The translations under genes were made by a program, and so were the position numbers. DNA of 9,703 nt from an uncultured Collinsella sp. (GTDB lineage Bacteria > Actinomycetota > Coriobacteriia > Coriobacteriales > Coriobacteriaceae). The notes under the pieces are model-generated. The model had not been told where the DNA came from and did no database searches. It worked only from the letters and a program-made list of their open reading frames with translations. Below are positions 1 to 6,090 of this stretch, one piece after another (within the stretch, counting starts at the first letter, position 1; every line of letters begins with the position of its first letter). The DNA lies in the NCBI GenBank assembly GCA_900552705.1, contig USAX01000073.1:1-9703 (forward strand), in the 5' to 3' direction.

Positions 1-960
1 TCGCAAGCACTCGAATACGAGCGCCAGCCGTTTATCCCCATGTTTATCTACGGCGACCACGGCGCCATGGAGTCCGAGCGCCAGAAGGGCGAGGAGGCCC
101 TCAAGGTGCTCGAGACCGAGTACTTTACCGCCGAGGGCGACCCCGGCTTCGACTTTGTCACCGTGCGCGACCTGGCCGACCGCAACCGCGACCTGTGCGA
201 CCAGATTGGCGAGGCGCGCCTGCGCAACGTTACGCCCGCGACGCTTTCGCGCGGCCTGTCCGATGCCGACACCTGTGCCGCCATCGGCAAGATGCAAAAG
301 CGCACCGCCGCGTCCGTCATGCGCGAGATCCGCGGCGACCGTGATGCGCTCGGCGTCGCCTACGCCCGCAAGCCCATCCAAGGCACGGTGCTCGGCATCG
401 ACATCGAGACCACCGGCCGCGCACCCGAGCGCGGCTACATCATCAACGTGGGCTGGGAGATCATGGAGCTCACCAGCGACGCCGTCCCGCATGACGCCGA
501 GGCACACTACTGCGGCCTGCCCGACATCTACCGCGGCGAAGATGTGCCGCTGTCGAATATCCACCACATTACCTGGGACGACATCGACGGCAAAACGCCC
601 TTCCGCGAGAACAAGGAGCTGCAAAAGCAGCTGCTCAAGCTTATGAAGAAGTACCCGTACATGGCGCATAACGCCGCCTTTGAGGACAGCTGGTTCAAGA
701 TTCACCTGGACGGTTACGCCGAGGCACGCCGCGCGGGTAAGATCATCGTCATCGACTCGCGCCAGATCTGCCGCAGCCTGGACGCCGACGTGCGCTCGCT
801 CCCCCGCGAGTCCGCCCCCGCCGCGCTCGAGAACTGGGCACGCCGTCGCGGCACCCTCGCGCCCGACGCCAACGAGCAGCATCTGGGTCTGGACGACACC
901 GACCTCATGCTCCGCACGGTACAGGCCGAGTTCAACCTCAAGAACCTGTTTGCGAAATAA
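1..960 (+). CDS. DEDDh-type 3'-5' exonuclease (DnaQ/epsilon-like fold), 5' end outside the window
   Basis: The frame is open from base 1 to the TAA at 958-960, giving 319 visible residues. The first ATG, at 40, has no Shine-Dalgarno sequence before it, so the true start is probably upstream of the window. The first 130 or so residues look helical and charged and match nothing I recognise. A RNase H-like exonuclease domain follows. ExoI is the D-I-E triad at codons 134-136 (bases 400-408), followed by TTG. ExoII is the HNAAFED segment at 667-687. ExoIII is H294 followed four residues later by D299 (H at 880, D at 895), the HxxxxD pattern of the DEDDh class. Family knowledge says such enzymes remove nucleotides from DNA or RNA 3' ends using two metal ions; the substrate here is unknown. 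The usual ExoII Asp after F is Glu, with Asp one residue later. GC-rich codon use matches the rest of the chromosome. A stem-loop terminator follows at 1026. Confidence 0.75.
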   Translation, partial: SQALEYERQPFIPMFIYGDHGAMESERQKGEEALKVLETEYFTAEGDPGFDFVTVRDLADRNRDLCDQIGEARLRNVTPATLSRGLSDADTCAAIGKMQKRTAASVMREIRGDRDALGVAYARKPIQGTVLGIDIETTGRAPERGYIINVGWEIMELTSDAVPHDAEAHYCGLPDIYRGEDVPLSNIHHITWDDIDGKTPFRENKELQKQLLKLMKKYPYMAHNAAFEDSWFKIHLDGYAEARRAGKIIVIDSRQICRSLDADVRSLPRESAPAALENWARRRGTLAPDANEQHLGLDDTDLMLRTVQAEFNLKNLFAK

Positions 961-1025
961 CCGATCCATCTGCGGGAGCGCCTGCCAGGCACAGTGCAAT
1001 CCGTCTGGACGCACCGGCACGCAGT

Positions 1026-1061
1026 AAACTAGGGCGCAGTCTTATGGCTGCACCCTAGTTT
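1026..1061 (+). terminator. Stem-loop terminator after the exonuclease gene
   Basis: Arms 1026-1039 and 1048-1061 pair at 13 of 14 positions (one C-A mismatch) around an 8-base loop. A short T run lies at the 3' edge of the stem, and the hairpin starts 66 nt after the exonuclease stop. The left arm begins with AAA, so weak termination on the other strand is also possible. Confidence 0.7.
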
Positions 1062-1108
1062 TAATCAAAACGAGCAAATACGCATGCTTCACATAGTCGG
1101 CAGGTTGG

Positions 1109-1138
1109 CCCACCTACTTTTTTCGAGTTGTTCGGCCA
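1109..1138 (+). repeat. 30-bp dispersed repeat, copy A
   Basis: Aligns without gaps to copies at 2741-2770 (same strand) and 2933-2962 and 1271-1300 (opposite strand). It differs from the 2741 copy at 4 of 30 bases. In the frame starting at 1110 it reads PPTFFELFGQ, followed by LNH and a stop at 1149-1151. The strand given is the one on which this peptide frame reads. The invariant core shared by all copies is TTCGGCC near the right end. Confidence 0.8.
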
Positions 1139-1270
1139 GCTGAACCACTAGTCGAGGCCCCTTGAACCGCAATCGAGCGCTATAGTCGCCCCAATTTCGC
1201 AACCAAGCCCTATAAATCTACCTGAATCAATTCGAATAGGACGTTGCGATCGCACCATTCGTATAGGATA

Positions 1271-1300
1271 AGGCCGAATAACTCAAATTATGTTGGTGAG
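1271..1300 (-). repeat. 30-bp dispersed repeat, copy D
   Basis: Inverted relative to the copy at 1109. It is the most diverged of the four: read on the minus strand its peptide frame is SPT-stop-FELFG, with an in-frame TAA where the other copies have TTT or TAT. Together with the copy at 1109 it forms a convergent pair 192 bp from outer edge to outer edge. Confidence 0.7.
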
Positions 1301-1513
1301 GCATCTGAGCGGTCGGCAAAAACGCTTAGAAGCTACGAATCCGCAACTAAAGTTCACCAAAATGGGGCAGCCGACAGAAACCTCCCCAGCCGAAGCTGCC
1401 CCCCCTCAATACGACAGCTCAAAAACCCACCGTTCGCAGAAGATAAGCCGCGCCCCAATACCGTTGCCCGAAGTTTCGAGCGTATATGGCGTCCGCTATG
1501 CCATCATGCGCGT

Positions 1514-2722
1514 ATGGGAATCGTTCTGTCACATACCACGGCACGCGCTGTATACCAAACAGTCAGCTCGCTCGCAAGCCACGCGACCGATCCCATACCT
1601 ATGGAAAAGATCAAGGTGTCTGCGCCGACCACGTCCAACCTGGAAGCGGCGCGAGCATGGCTCAACAGAAAGAATGTCGATTCTGAAAGCATCCATGTGC
1701 TGACGTTTTCCAATAATGCCAAAAGGCACCGCAAGGGCTGCATCTGCCACTGCACGCGCTATACGTTTGATGCAGAAAGCTACCTAGAACTCGAGCCGAA
1801 CGTCTACATCGTCGATATCAAGCTGTGCGCGTTAGAAGCAGCAGCCGACCTCAACCTTTCGGAGCTCGTTGAGTATTGCTTTGAAATCTGCGGCTCCTAC
1901 GCGCTTGGAACGTCCGACGAAACTCAATATCGCGAGCGCCCAGCCCTAACCAGCGTTGAAGAGCTCAGAGCCTTCTTTTCAGAGGCATCGGGGTATCGTG
2001 GATCTAATAAAGCACTTAAGGCACTTTCTTATGTACGCGAAGGCTGTCGCTCCCCACTCGAAACGGCGTTTGTCATGATGCTGACAATGCCCAAGTCAAT
2101 GGGTGGCTTAGCCATACGCGCTATCAAAACGGACTATCCGATCCCAGTCCCCAAAAGATACGCCGCCCTAACGCGACGGACGGTTTTCTACCTCGACGCG
2201 CTGCTCGAAAATTCGATGACCGATATCGAATACAACGGCTTTTACCACGACGAGCCCGAACAGCAATCAATTGACGAGGAACGCCGAAACACGCTGCGAA
2301 ACATGGGATATGCCGTTATCACAGTTAGTCGTCATTCGTTTTTCAAGCAGTCCGCTTTTAGGCGGGTCATGGAAGCGATTCGCATTCGCGAGAAGATATG
2401 GCCCGGTCGACTCCCGGATAACTTCGCCATCCTGCAAGAAACTCTTCGTCAATTTGTCTTGCGGCGCTACTTCGAATACGGTCGCCGCGTCCTGGAGACA
2501 CTCAAAGAAGAAGAGGCCGCCAAGCGCGAAATTGCAAGCCAATATCCGCAAGCTGATGACCCGAGCATCAACGATGTGCCAGAACCCGACGACATGCAAC
2601 ACGTCGGGGCCCTTGCTGAGGAAATCAATGGGCCTTGGGAATGCGACATGTTCGCAAAAATCGATGAAAACCGCACGGAAGACGACACGATTATTGATCT
2701 AATTGAGAATTCGCTCTTCTAA
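1514..2722 (+). CDS. Orphan coriobacterial AbiEi-like / DUF559-like protein with degenerate PDDEXK-type C-terminal half
   Basis: From ATG 1514 the protein has 402 residues and opens with MGIVLSHTTA, which resembles the N-terminus I recall for a large coriobacterial hypothetical family (LSHTTA-type start, a YLELEPNVYIV strand, then a SPxET helix). Here SPLE is residues 180-183. The second half resembles DUF559/Vsr-like nuclease folds: D228 in YLDALL, the strand DIEYNG with E239, then D254 and an RRxxLRxMGY helix followed by the strand VITV. The usual ExK lysine is absent (E-Y-N), so activity is doubtful. A cysteine/histidine cluster, GCICHC, lies near residue 78. The C-terminus is acidic. In AbiE systems the AbiEi protein is a transcriptional antitoxin, but no AbiEii-like nucleotidyltransferase is present, so a toxin-antitoxin role is not supported. 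No Shine-Dalgarno sequence is evident before 1514; the alternative start is TTG 1244. Codon use is more AT-rich than in neighbouring genes, consistent with transfer or relaxed selection. Confidence 0.65.
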   Translation: MGIVLSHTTARAVYQTVSSLASHATDPIPMEKIKVSAPTTSNLEAARAWLNRKNVDSESIHVLTFSNNAKRHRKGCICHCTRYTFDAESYLELEPNVYIVDIKLCALEAAADLNLSELVEYCFEICGSYALGTSDETQYRERPALTSVEELRAFFSEASGYRGSNKALKALSYVREGCRSPLETAFVMMLTMPKSMGGLAIRAIKTDYPIPVPKRYAALTRRTVFYLDALLENSMTDIEYNGFYHDEPEQQSIDEERRNTLRNMGYAVITVSRHSFFKQSAFRRVMEAIRIREKIWPGRLPDNFAILQETLRQFVLRRYFEYGRRVLETLKEEEAAKREIASQYPQADDPSINDVPEPDDMQHVGALAEEINGPWECDMFAKIDENRTEDDTIIDLIENSLF

Positions 2723-2740
2723 AGGCGATCTCTGCGGATG

Positions 2741-2770
2741 TCCACCTACATTTTTCGACTTATTCGGCCA
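2741..2770 (+). repeat. 30-bp dispersed repeat, copy B
   Basis: Lies 18 nt after the stop of the orphan gene. It matches the copy at 1109 at 26 of 30 positions. In the frame starting at 2742 it reads PPTFFDLFGH. Two of its four differences from the 1109 copy fall at silent third positions of that frame, a third changes Glu to Asp, and the fourth is the first base of the repeat, just outside the frame. Confidence 0.8.
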
Positions 2771-2932
2771 CCGATGTGCCAGATTGGCTGCAGCAATGCT
2801 CAATATAACTTTAGATAAAACTGATTCTGCAGGAACTCCCGTAGAGGAAGAACTGATTCTCGCTGTATTTAACACGATAAAGTACAAATATGAACAGTCC
2901 TAATGCTTCTCAAGGTGGCTTTCTTAGCATGC

Positions 2933-2962
2933 TGGCCGAACATCTCGAAATATGTTGGCGAG
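2933..2962 (-). repeat. 30-bp dispersed repeat, copy C
   Basis: Inverted relative to the copy at 2741, forming a second convergent pair (222 bp from outer edge to outer edge). On the minus strand it reads SPTYFEMFGQ and continues in an open frame (HAKKATLRSIR and onward) to a stop near 2869. Differences from the 1109 copy in this frame are conservative: P to S, F to Y and L to M. Confidence 0.75.
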
Positions 2963-3037
2963 CATTGCGTCGATGTCTCCCAACCCGCAGAAAATCGCAG
3001 AGGCGGCAAGCAGTCATCGAAGTTAACGTAAATTGTA

Positions 3038-3065
3038 TTGACATATGAACATGCGCTCATATAAT
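3038..3065 (+). promoter_or_regulatory. Near-consensus sigma-70-type promoter of the metal-efflux operon
   Basis: A perfect TTGACA at 3038-3043 and a perfect TATAAT at 3060-3065 are separated by 16 bp. The left operator arm (3042-3064) covers the spacer and most of the -10 box, so a bound repressor would block polymerase. Transcription is expected to start near 3072, so the mRNA would carry only the right arm. The inverted repeat is therefore a DNA site and not an RNA hairpin. Confidence 0.85.
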
Positions 3066-3098
3066 CGGAAGTAAGTTATATGAGCGCATGTTCATATG
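3042..3098. promoter_or_regulatory. Double ArsR/SmtB-type operator (perfect 23-bp inverted repeat)
   Basis: Arms 3042-3064 and 3076-3098 are exact reverse complements with an 11-base spacer. Each arm is itself an imperfect palindrome of the ATATGA-N8-TCATAT type; the right arm contains ATATGAGCGCATGTTCATAT at 3078-3097. This resembles the AT-rich TGAA-N-TTCA sites known for SmtB/CzrA/ZiaR repressors, so two repressor dimers could bind, one over the promoter spacer and -10 box and one over the leader just before the ribosome binding site. Autorepression by the adjacent ArsR protein is the expected role. Confidence 0.85.
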
Positions 3099-3111
3099 AA
3101 AGGATATTGCA

Positions 3112-3477
3112 ATGAGCAGCCACGCTGATGAAACAAAGACCGGCATCGAGGCCACCGAGCCGATCGTCCCCACCACCTGCTCGCCCGAGGACCTTCCCGA
3201 CGAGGAGCTGTTGTACGACCTGGCCGACCTGTTCAAGGTCTTCAGCGACACCACACGCATCAAGATTCTCTATGCCCTCATGGGCCGCGAGCTCTGCGTG
3301 GCCGACATCGCCGAGGCGACCGCAACCTCGCAGTCGGCAGTATCGCACCAGCTGCGCACGCTTAAGCAGTCGCACCTGGTCAAGTTCCGCCGCGACGGCC
3401 GCAACATTCTCTACTCGCTCGCCGACGATCACGTCTACACCATGCTTAACCAGGGCATGAGCCATATCTGCGAATAG
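3112..3477 (+). CDS. ArsR/SmtB-family metal-responsive repressor (Zn/Cd type)
   Basis: A 121-residue winged-helix dimeric repressor, the usual family length. The start is set by AAAGGA at 3099-3104, 7 nt before the ATG. Helix-turn-helix: residues 61-90, including ELCVADIAEA and the recognition helix SQSAVSHQLRTLK, close to SmtB. The C-terminal helix carries D105, H107, H118 and E121, with exactly the spacing of the SmtB/CzrA alpha-5 zinc site (Asp-x-His, then His-x-x-Glu). C62 lies at the SmtB C61 position and C23 lies in the N-terminal tail, so an alpha-3N-type site may exist too, but the paired cysteines of CadC are missing. The expected ligand is Zn(II), possibly Cd(II) or Co(II); metal binding releases DNA. 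It sits directly behind a double operator and is followed 63 nt later by the HMA gene, presumably in one transcript. Confidence 0.93.
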   Translation: MSSHADETKTGIEATEPIVPTTCSPEDLPDEELLYDLADLFKVFSDTTRIKILYALMGRELCVADIAEATATSQSAVSHQLRTLKQSHLVKFRRDGRNILYSLADDHVYTMLNQGMSHICE

Positions 3478-3540
3478 CAATCACCCACGGTATCAGCGCG
3501 GCCGGCACCCAGACCGCTAACACAGGGAAAGGAACCCACC

Positions 3541-3759
3541 ATGAAAAAGCAGTTTAAGCTCGACGAGATCGATTGCGCCAACTGCGCGCGCGAGCTTCAG
3601 GACGAACTTGCCAAGCTCGAGGGCGTCAAGTCCGTTTCGGTCAACTTTATGACCCAGAAGCTGACGCTCGAGGCCGACGACGCCAAGTTCGACGAGGTCC
3701 TGGACCGCGTCGTTGAGTTCACCGCCGACGCCGAGCCGGACTGCGAGATCATTCTCTAA
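3541..3759 (+). CDS. Free-standing HMA-domain metal-binding protein (metallochaperone-like)
   Basis: 72 residues, one complete heavy-metal-associated domain with beta-alpha-beta-beta-alpha-beta organisation. The metal loop is IDCANCA with C12 and C15; the DCANCA form is seen in the N-terminal domains of Zn/Cd ATPases, while GMTC is commoner in copper proteins. A third cysteine, C68, lies in the last strand (EPDCEI), which is unusual and could add a ligand. The start is fixed by AAAGGA at 3528-3533, 7 nt before the ATG. It is probably cotranscribed with the ArsR gene and supplies the domain that the downstream ATPase lacks. Inferred role: cytosolic buffering or delivery of Zn/Cd to the exporter. 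Confidence 0.9.
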   Translation: MKKQFKLDEIDCANCARELQDELAKLEGVKSVSVNFMTQKLTLEADDAKFDEVLDRVVEFTADAEPDCEIIL

Positions 3760-3781
3760 CCCGCGCATACGTTGACCTGCG

Positions 3782-3805
3782 AGGCCGCGCTTGCCGCGGC
3801 CTTTG
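3782..3805 (+). terminator. GC-rich stem-loop between the HMA gene and the ATPase
   Basis: A perfect 8-bp stem (AGGCCGCG at 3782-3789 with its complement at 3795-3802) and a 5-base loop, followed by only a short T run (TTTG). It lies 22 nt after the HMA stop. It could terminate or attenuate the first transcript, so that the ATPase relies on its own operator-bearing leader; the T run is too short to be sure. Confidence 0.5.
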
Positions 3806-3816
3806 CTCGCGAAATT

Positions 3817-3836
3817 ATATGAGCAAGTGTTCATAC
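3817..3836. promoter_or_regulatory. Third ArsR-type operator, in the ATPase leader
   Basis: ATATGAGCAAGTGTTCATAC matches the right arm of the double operator at 16 of 20 positions and keeps both half-sites (ATATGAGC and TGTTCATA). It lies 22 nt before the ATPase start codon. A possible promoter is TTGCCG at 3791-3796 with a -10-like TTATAT at 3815-3820, but it is weak. The simplest reading is that the same repressor controls both transcription units. Confidence 0.75.
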
Positions 3837-3858
3837 ACTCAAATGGGAGGTTTGAATC

Positions 3859-5811
3859 ATGGCAGCCGCCGATCCCAAAAAGAAAAAGAAGAAGCGCAAG
3901 AAGAAAGAGTCCCTTGAGCATAAGCGCAACCGCATCCTGGTAGCACTGGGCATTTTTGCCGTTGTTTATGCCCTCGACGAGCTCGGCGCCCTCGCTATCG
4001 CATTTGGGGAGCCCGGCAACATCTACGCCAGCTTTGTGCTGTTCCTCGTGCCGTTTTTGATTGCCGGCTACGACGTACTGCAAAAGGCATTCAATAACAT
4101 CCGCCGCGGCAAGGCCTTCGACGAGAGCTTCCTCATGGCCGTCGCGACCATCGGCGCGTTTGCCATGGTGCTCTTCCCCGACACCGACCCGCACATGGCC
4201 GAAGGCGCCGCTGTCATGCTGTTCTACCAGGTCGGCGAGTTGTTCCAGGCATACGCCGTGGGCAAGAGCCGCAAGTCGATCAGTGCCATGATGGACATCG
4301 CGCCCGACTATGCTAACGTCGAGCAGCCCGACGGCACGCTCGAGCAGGTCTTCCCCGATGACATCGCCGTCGGCACCGTGATCGTGGTCAAGCCCGGCGA
4401 GCGCGTGCCTATCGACGGCATCATCGTCGAGGGCGAGACGCAGCTCGACACCGCCGCACTCACGGGCGAGTCAGTCCCCCGCCCCGCCAAGTCCGGCGAC
4501 GATATCATCAGCGGCTGCATCAACATGACGGGCCTCATCCACGTGCGCACCACCAAGCCGTTTGGCGAATCCACCGTCGCGCGCGTCCTGGAACTCGTAG
4601 AGAATGCCAGCGAAAAGAAGGCGCGCACCGAGAACTTCATCACGCGCTTCGCCCGCGTCTACACGCCCGCCGTCACTGGCGCTGCCGCGGTGCTCGCGCT
4701 TGGCGGCGGCCTGGTGACTGGCGCTTGGTCCGATTGGATCCTGCGCGGCCTGACCTTCCTGGTCGTCAGCTGCCCGTGCGCCCTCGTGATCAGCGTACCG
4801 TTGAGTTTCTTTGGCGGCATCGGCGGCGCGTCCAAGCTGGGCGTTCTCGTCAAGGGCTCCAACTACCTCGAGACGCTCGCCGACGTGGACACCGTCGTCT
4901 TCGACAAAACGGGCACCCTCACCAACGGCACGTTCTCAGTCGTCGCGGTGCACCCCGAGGCTGGCCATACCGAACAATCGTTGCTTGAAGTCGCAGCCCT
5001 TGCTGAATCGTTCTCCGATCACCCCATCGCGCAGTCCGTGCGCGACGCCTACCAGGGCGAGGTCGACCCCAAGCGCGTAAGAGACTCCGCCAACGACGCG
5101 GGCCACGGCGTGACGGCAACCATCGACGGCAGGCACGTCGTCGTTGGCAACGCCAAGATGCTCGCCACGGCCGGCGTTGAAGCACCGGACTGCGAGGTTG
5201 TCGGCACGATCCTCCACGTGCTCGTTGACGGCGTGTACGCCGGCCACATCGTGATTGCAGACACCGTTAAGGCCGATGCGGAGCAAACGATTCGCGACCT
5301 GCATGCCGCCGGTATCAACCGAACCGTCATGCTCACGGGCGACCGCGAGGAGGTTGCAGCGTCTGTGGCCAAGCAACTCGGTCTCGACGAGTTCCACGCG
5401 CAGCTCCTGCCGGGCGACAAGGTCGAGCGCGTTGAGGCGTTGCTCGCGGCCGAAAGTGGCAAGGGCAAGCTCGCCTTTGTCGGTGACGGCATCAATGACG
5501 CGCCTGTGCTTACGCGCGCCGATGTGGGCATTGCCATGGGCGCCATGGGCTCCGACGCCGCGATCGAGGCCGCCGACGTGGTGCTGATGGACGACAAGCC
5601 GTCCAACATTTCCCGCGCGATCCGCGTGGCGCGCAAGACCATGTCGATTGTTTGGCAGAACATAATCTTTGCGCTGGGCATTAAGCTGCTGATCCTTGTG
5701 CTGGCAGCGCTGGGTATCGCCAATATGTGGCTTGCCGTCTTTGGCGACGTAGGCGTGGCGATCATCGCCATCCTGAACGCCATGCGCGCGATGGGTGTCA
5801 AGAACCTGTAG
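3859..5811 (+). CDS. cadA: Zn/Cd/Pb-exporting P1B-2-type ATPase without N-terminal HMA domain
   Basis: 650 residues, integral membrane; ATP hydrolysis drives export of divalent soft metals. The start is set by GGGAGG at 3845-3850, 8 nt before ATG. The N-terminus is a lysine/arginine run (residues 7-16), followed by about eight membrane segments (near 31-54, 58-77, 92-108, 118-135, 269-292, 297-325, 597-620 and 623-646). Actuator motif TGES at 202-205; CPC at 305-307 in the ion-path helix; phosphorylated D349 in DKTGTLT; H388-P389 of the P1B nucleotide-binding domain; GDGIND at 542-547. K609 in TM7 and D630 (FGDVG) in TM8 match the Lys and Asp that define P1B-2 pumps such as ZntA, which points to Zn/Cd/Pb and away from copper. 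ZntA and CadA are some 70-80 residues longer because they carry a fused HMA domain; here that domain is a separate gene just upstream. The name zntA would fit equally well. Confidence 0.95.
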   Translation: MAAADPKKKKKKRKKKESLEHKRNRILVALGIFAVVYALDELGALAIAFGEPGNIYASFVLFLVPFLIAGYDVLQKAFNNIRRGKAFDESFLMAVATIGAFAMVLFPDTDPHMAEGAAVMLFYQVGELFQAYAVGKSRKSISAMMDIAPDYANVEQPDGTLEQVFPDDIAVGTVIVVKPGERVPIDGIIVEGETQLDTAALTGESVPRPAKSGDDIISGCINMTGLIHVRTTKPFGESTVARVLELVENASEKKARTENFITRFARVYTPAVTGAAAVLALGGGLVTGAWSDWILRGLTFLVVSCPCALVISVPLSFFGGIGGASKLGVLVKGSNYLETLADVDTVVFDKTGTLTNGTFSVVAVHPEAGHTEQSLLEVAALAESFSDHPIAQSVRDAYQGEVDPKRVRDSANDAGHGVTATIDGRHVVVGNAKMLATAGVEAPDCEVVGTILHVLVDGVYAGHIVIADTVKADAEQTIRDLHAAGINRTVMLTGDREEVAASVAKQLGLDEFHAQLLPGDKVERVEALLAAESGKGKLAFVGDGINDAPVLTRADVGIAMGAMGSDAAIEAADVVLMDDKPSNISRAIRVARKTMSIVWQNIIFALGIKLLILVLAALGIANMWLAVFGDVGVAIIAILNAMRAMGVKNL

Positions 5812-5827
5812 CGCTCGTGGTCCCTCC

Positions 5828-5954
5828 GGCCGGGGCCGGGCTTGGTTTTGAAAACGTCCTCGCGCATGAGGCCCGTCTTTCCTGCTCCTGCGGAGCAACG
5901 GAAAGGCGGGCCTCGCGCTGCGGAGTGTTTTCAAAACCAAGCCCGGCCCCGGCC
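5828..5954. repeat. 127-nt nested palindromic element between convergent genes
   Basis: The outer arms 5828-5855 and 5927-5954 are perfect 28-bp reverse complements. Inside is a symmetric 12/12 partly mismatched segment. Next is a 15-bp stem (5868-5882 with 5900-5914, one G-T pair), then a 6-bp stem (5883-5888 with 5892-5897) closed by a 3-base loop, with two unpaired bases on the right side. It starts 16 nt after the ATPase stop and faces the convergent DtxR-type gene. It may block read-through in both directions, but no T run follows either arm, so it is not a standard intrinsic terminator. Its size and symmetry suggest a dispersed palindromic element. Confidence 0.85.
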
Positions 5955-6090
5955 TGCATTGACACAGCTGGCGGTTCTTGGGCATCGCTTACTGGCGGGG
6001 TTCCTTTGCTGAAATGGACTTGGCCGAAAGGGCCGCTGGTCCCGGTCGCTGGTTCGCGCTTTGCGTGAACTCCGCGCTACTGTGGGTCAG

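Larger units (their letters stand above)
1062..1513. other. Gene-free, lower-GC stretch with two 30-bp repeats and one stem-loop
   Basis: No convincing gene lies here. The frame of the next gene stays open back to a TTG at 1244, but the roughly 90 extra residues have an unnatural composition (rich in S, R, N, P). The stretch holds repeat copies at 1109-1138 (+) and 1271-1300 (-). It also holds a perfect 8-bp inverted repeat, 1364-1371 with 1395-1402 (GGGGCAGC and its complement), around a 23-base loop. On the minus strand this stem is followed by ATTTTGG, so it could be a weak minus-strand terminator, although no minus-strand gene is visible above it. I see no promoter with good -35 and -10 boxes for the gene at 1514. 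Confidence 0.5.
2723..3037. other. Low-GC intergenic stretch with two 30-bp repeats and possible decayed coding sequence
   Basis: Between the orphan gene and the metal operon there is no gene I can support. A plus-strand frame runs from 2703 to 2903 (66 codons from a TTG) and a minus-strand frame from 3060 to 2869 (63 codons). Each runs through one repeat copy, reading PPTFFDLFG and SPTYFEMFG respectively. Neither has a ribosome binding site, and both look like fragments. The base composition is clearly lower in GC than on either side of the island. Confidence 0.5.

Noticed and set aside
1244..1513. N-terminal extension of the orphan gene from TTG 1244 (weak AGG upstream)
   Set aside because: The added residues have poor protein-like composition and pass through a diverged 30-bp repeat, while the family-like N-terminus begins at the ATG at 1514. 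Start not certain.
2703..2903. 66-codon plus-strand frame after the orphan gene
   Set aside because: It begins at a TTG inside the previous coding sequence, has no ribosome binding site and crosses repeat copy B. More likely a relic than a gene.
1109..2962. CRISPR-like array from the four 30-bp repeats
   Set aside because: Copies alternate in orientation, spacing is 130 to 1440 bp and a gene lies in the middle; no cas genes. Not a CRISPR array.
2869..3060. 63-codon minus-strand frame
   Set aside because: Its start lies within the arsR operator and it has no ribosome binding site. It crosses repeat copy C. Treated as decayed sequence.
3042..3098. The 23-bp inverted repeat as a transcription terminator
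   Set aside because: It is AT-rich, overlaps a near-consensus promoter and has no T run; only its right arm would be transcribed. It is an operator.
4936..5985. 349-codon minus-strand frame opposite the ATPase
   Set aside because: Low-complexity product typical of antisense frames in GC-rich genes; the plus strand encodes all P-type ATPase motifs.
5955..6090. Possible small gene or terminator in the rest of the gap before the DtxR-type gene
   Set aside because: Only short 4-bp hairpins (for example GGCC-GAAAG-GGCC near 6022) and no coding frame with a start signal; nothing supportable.
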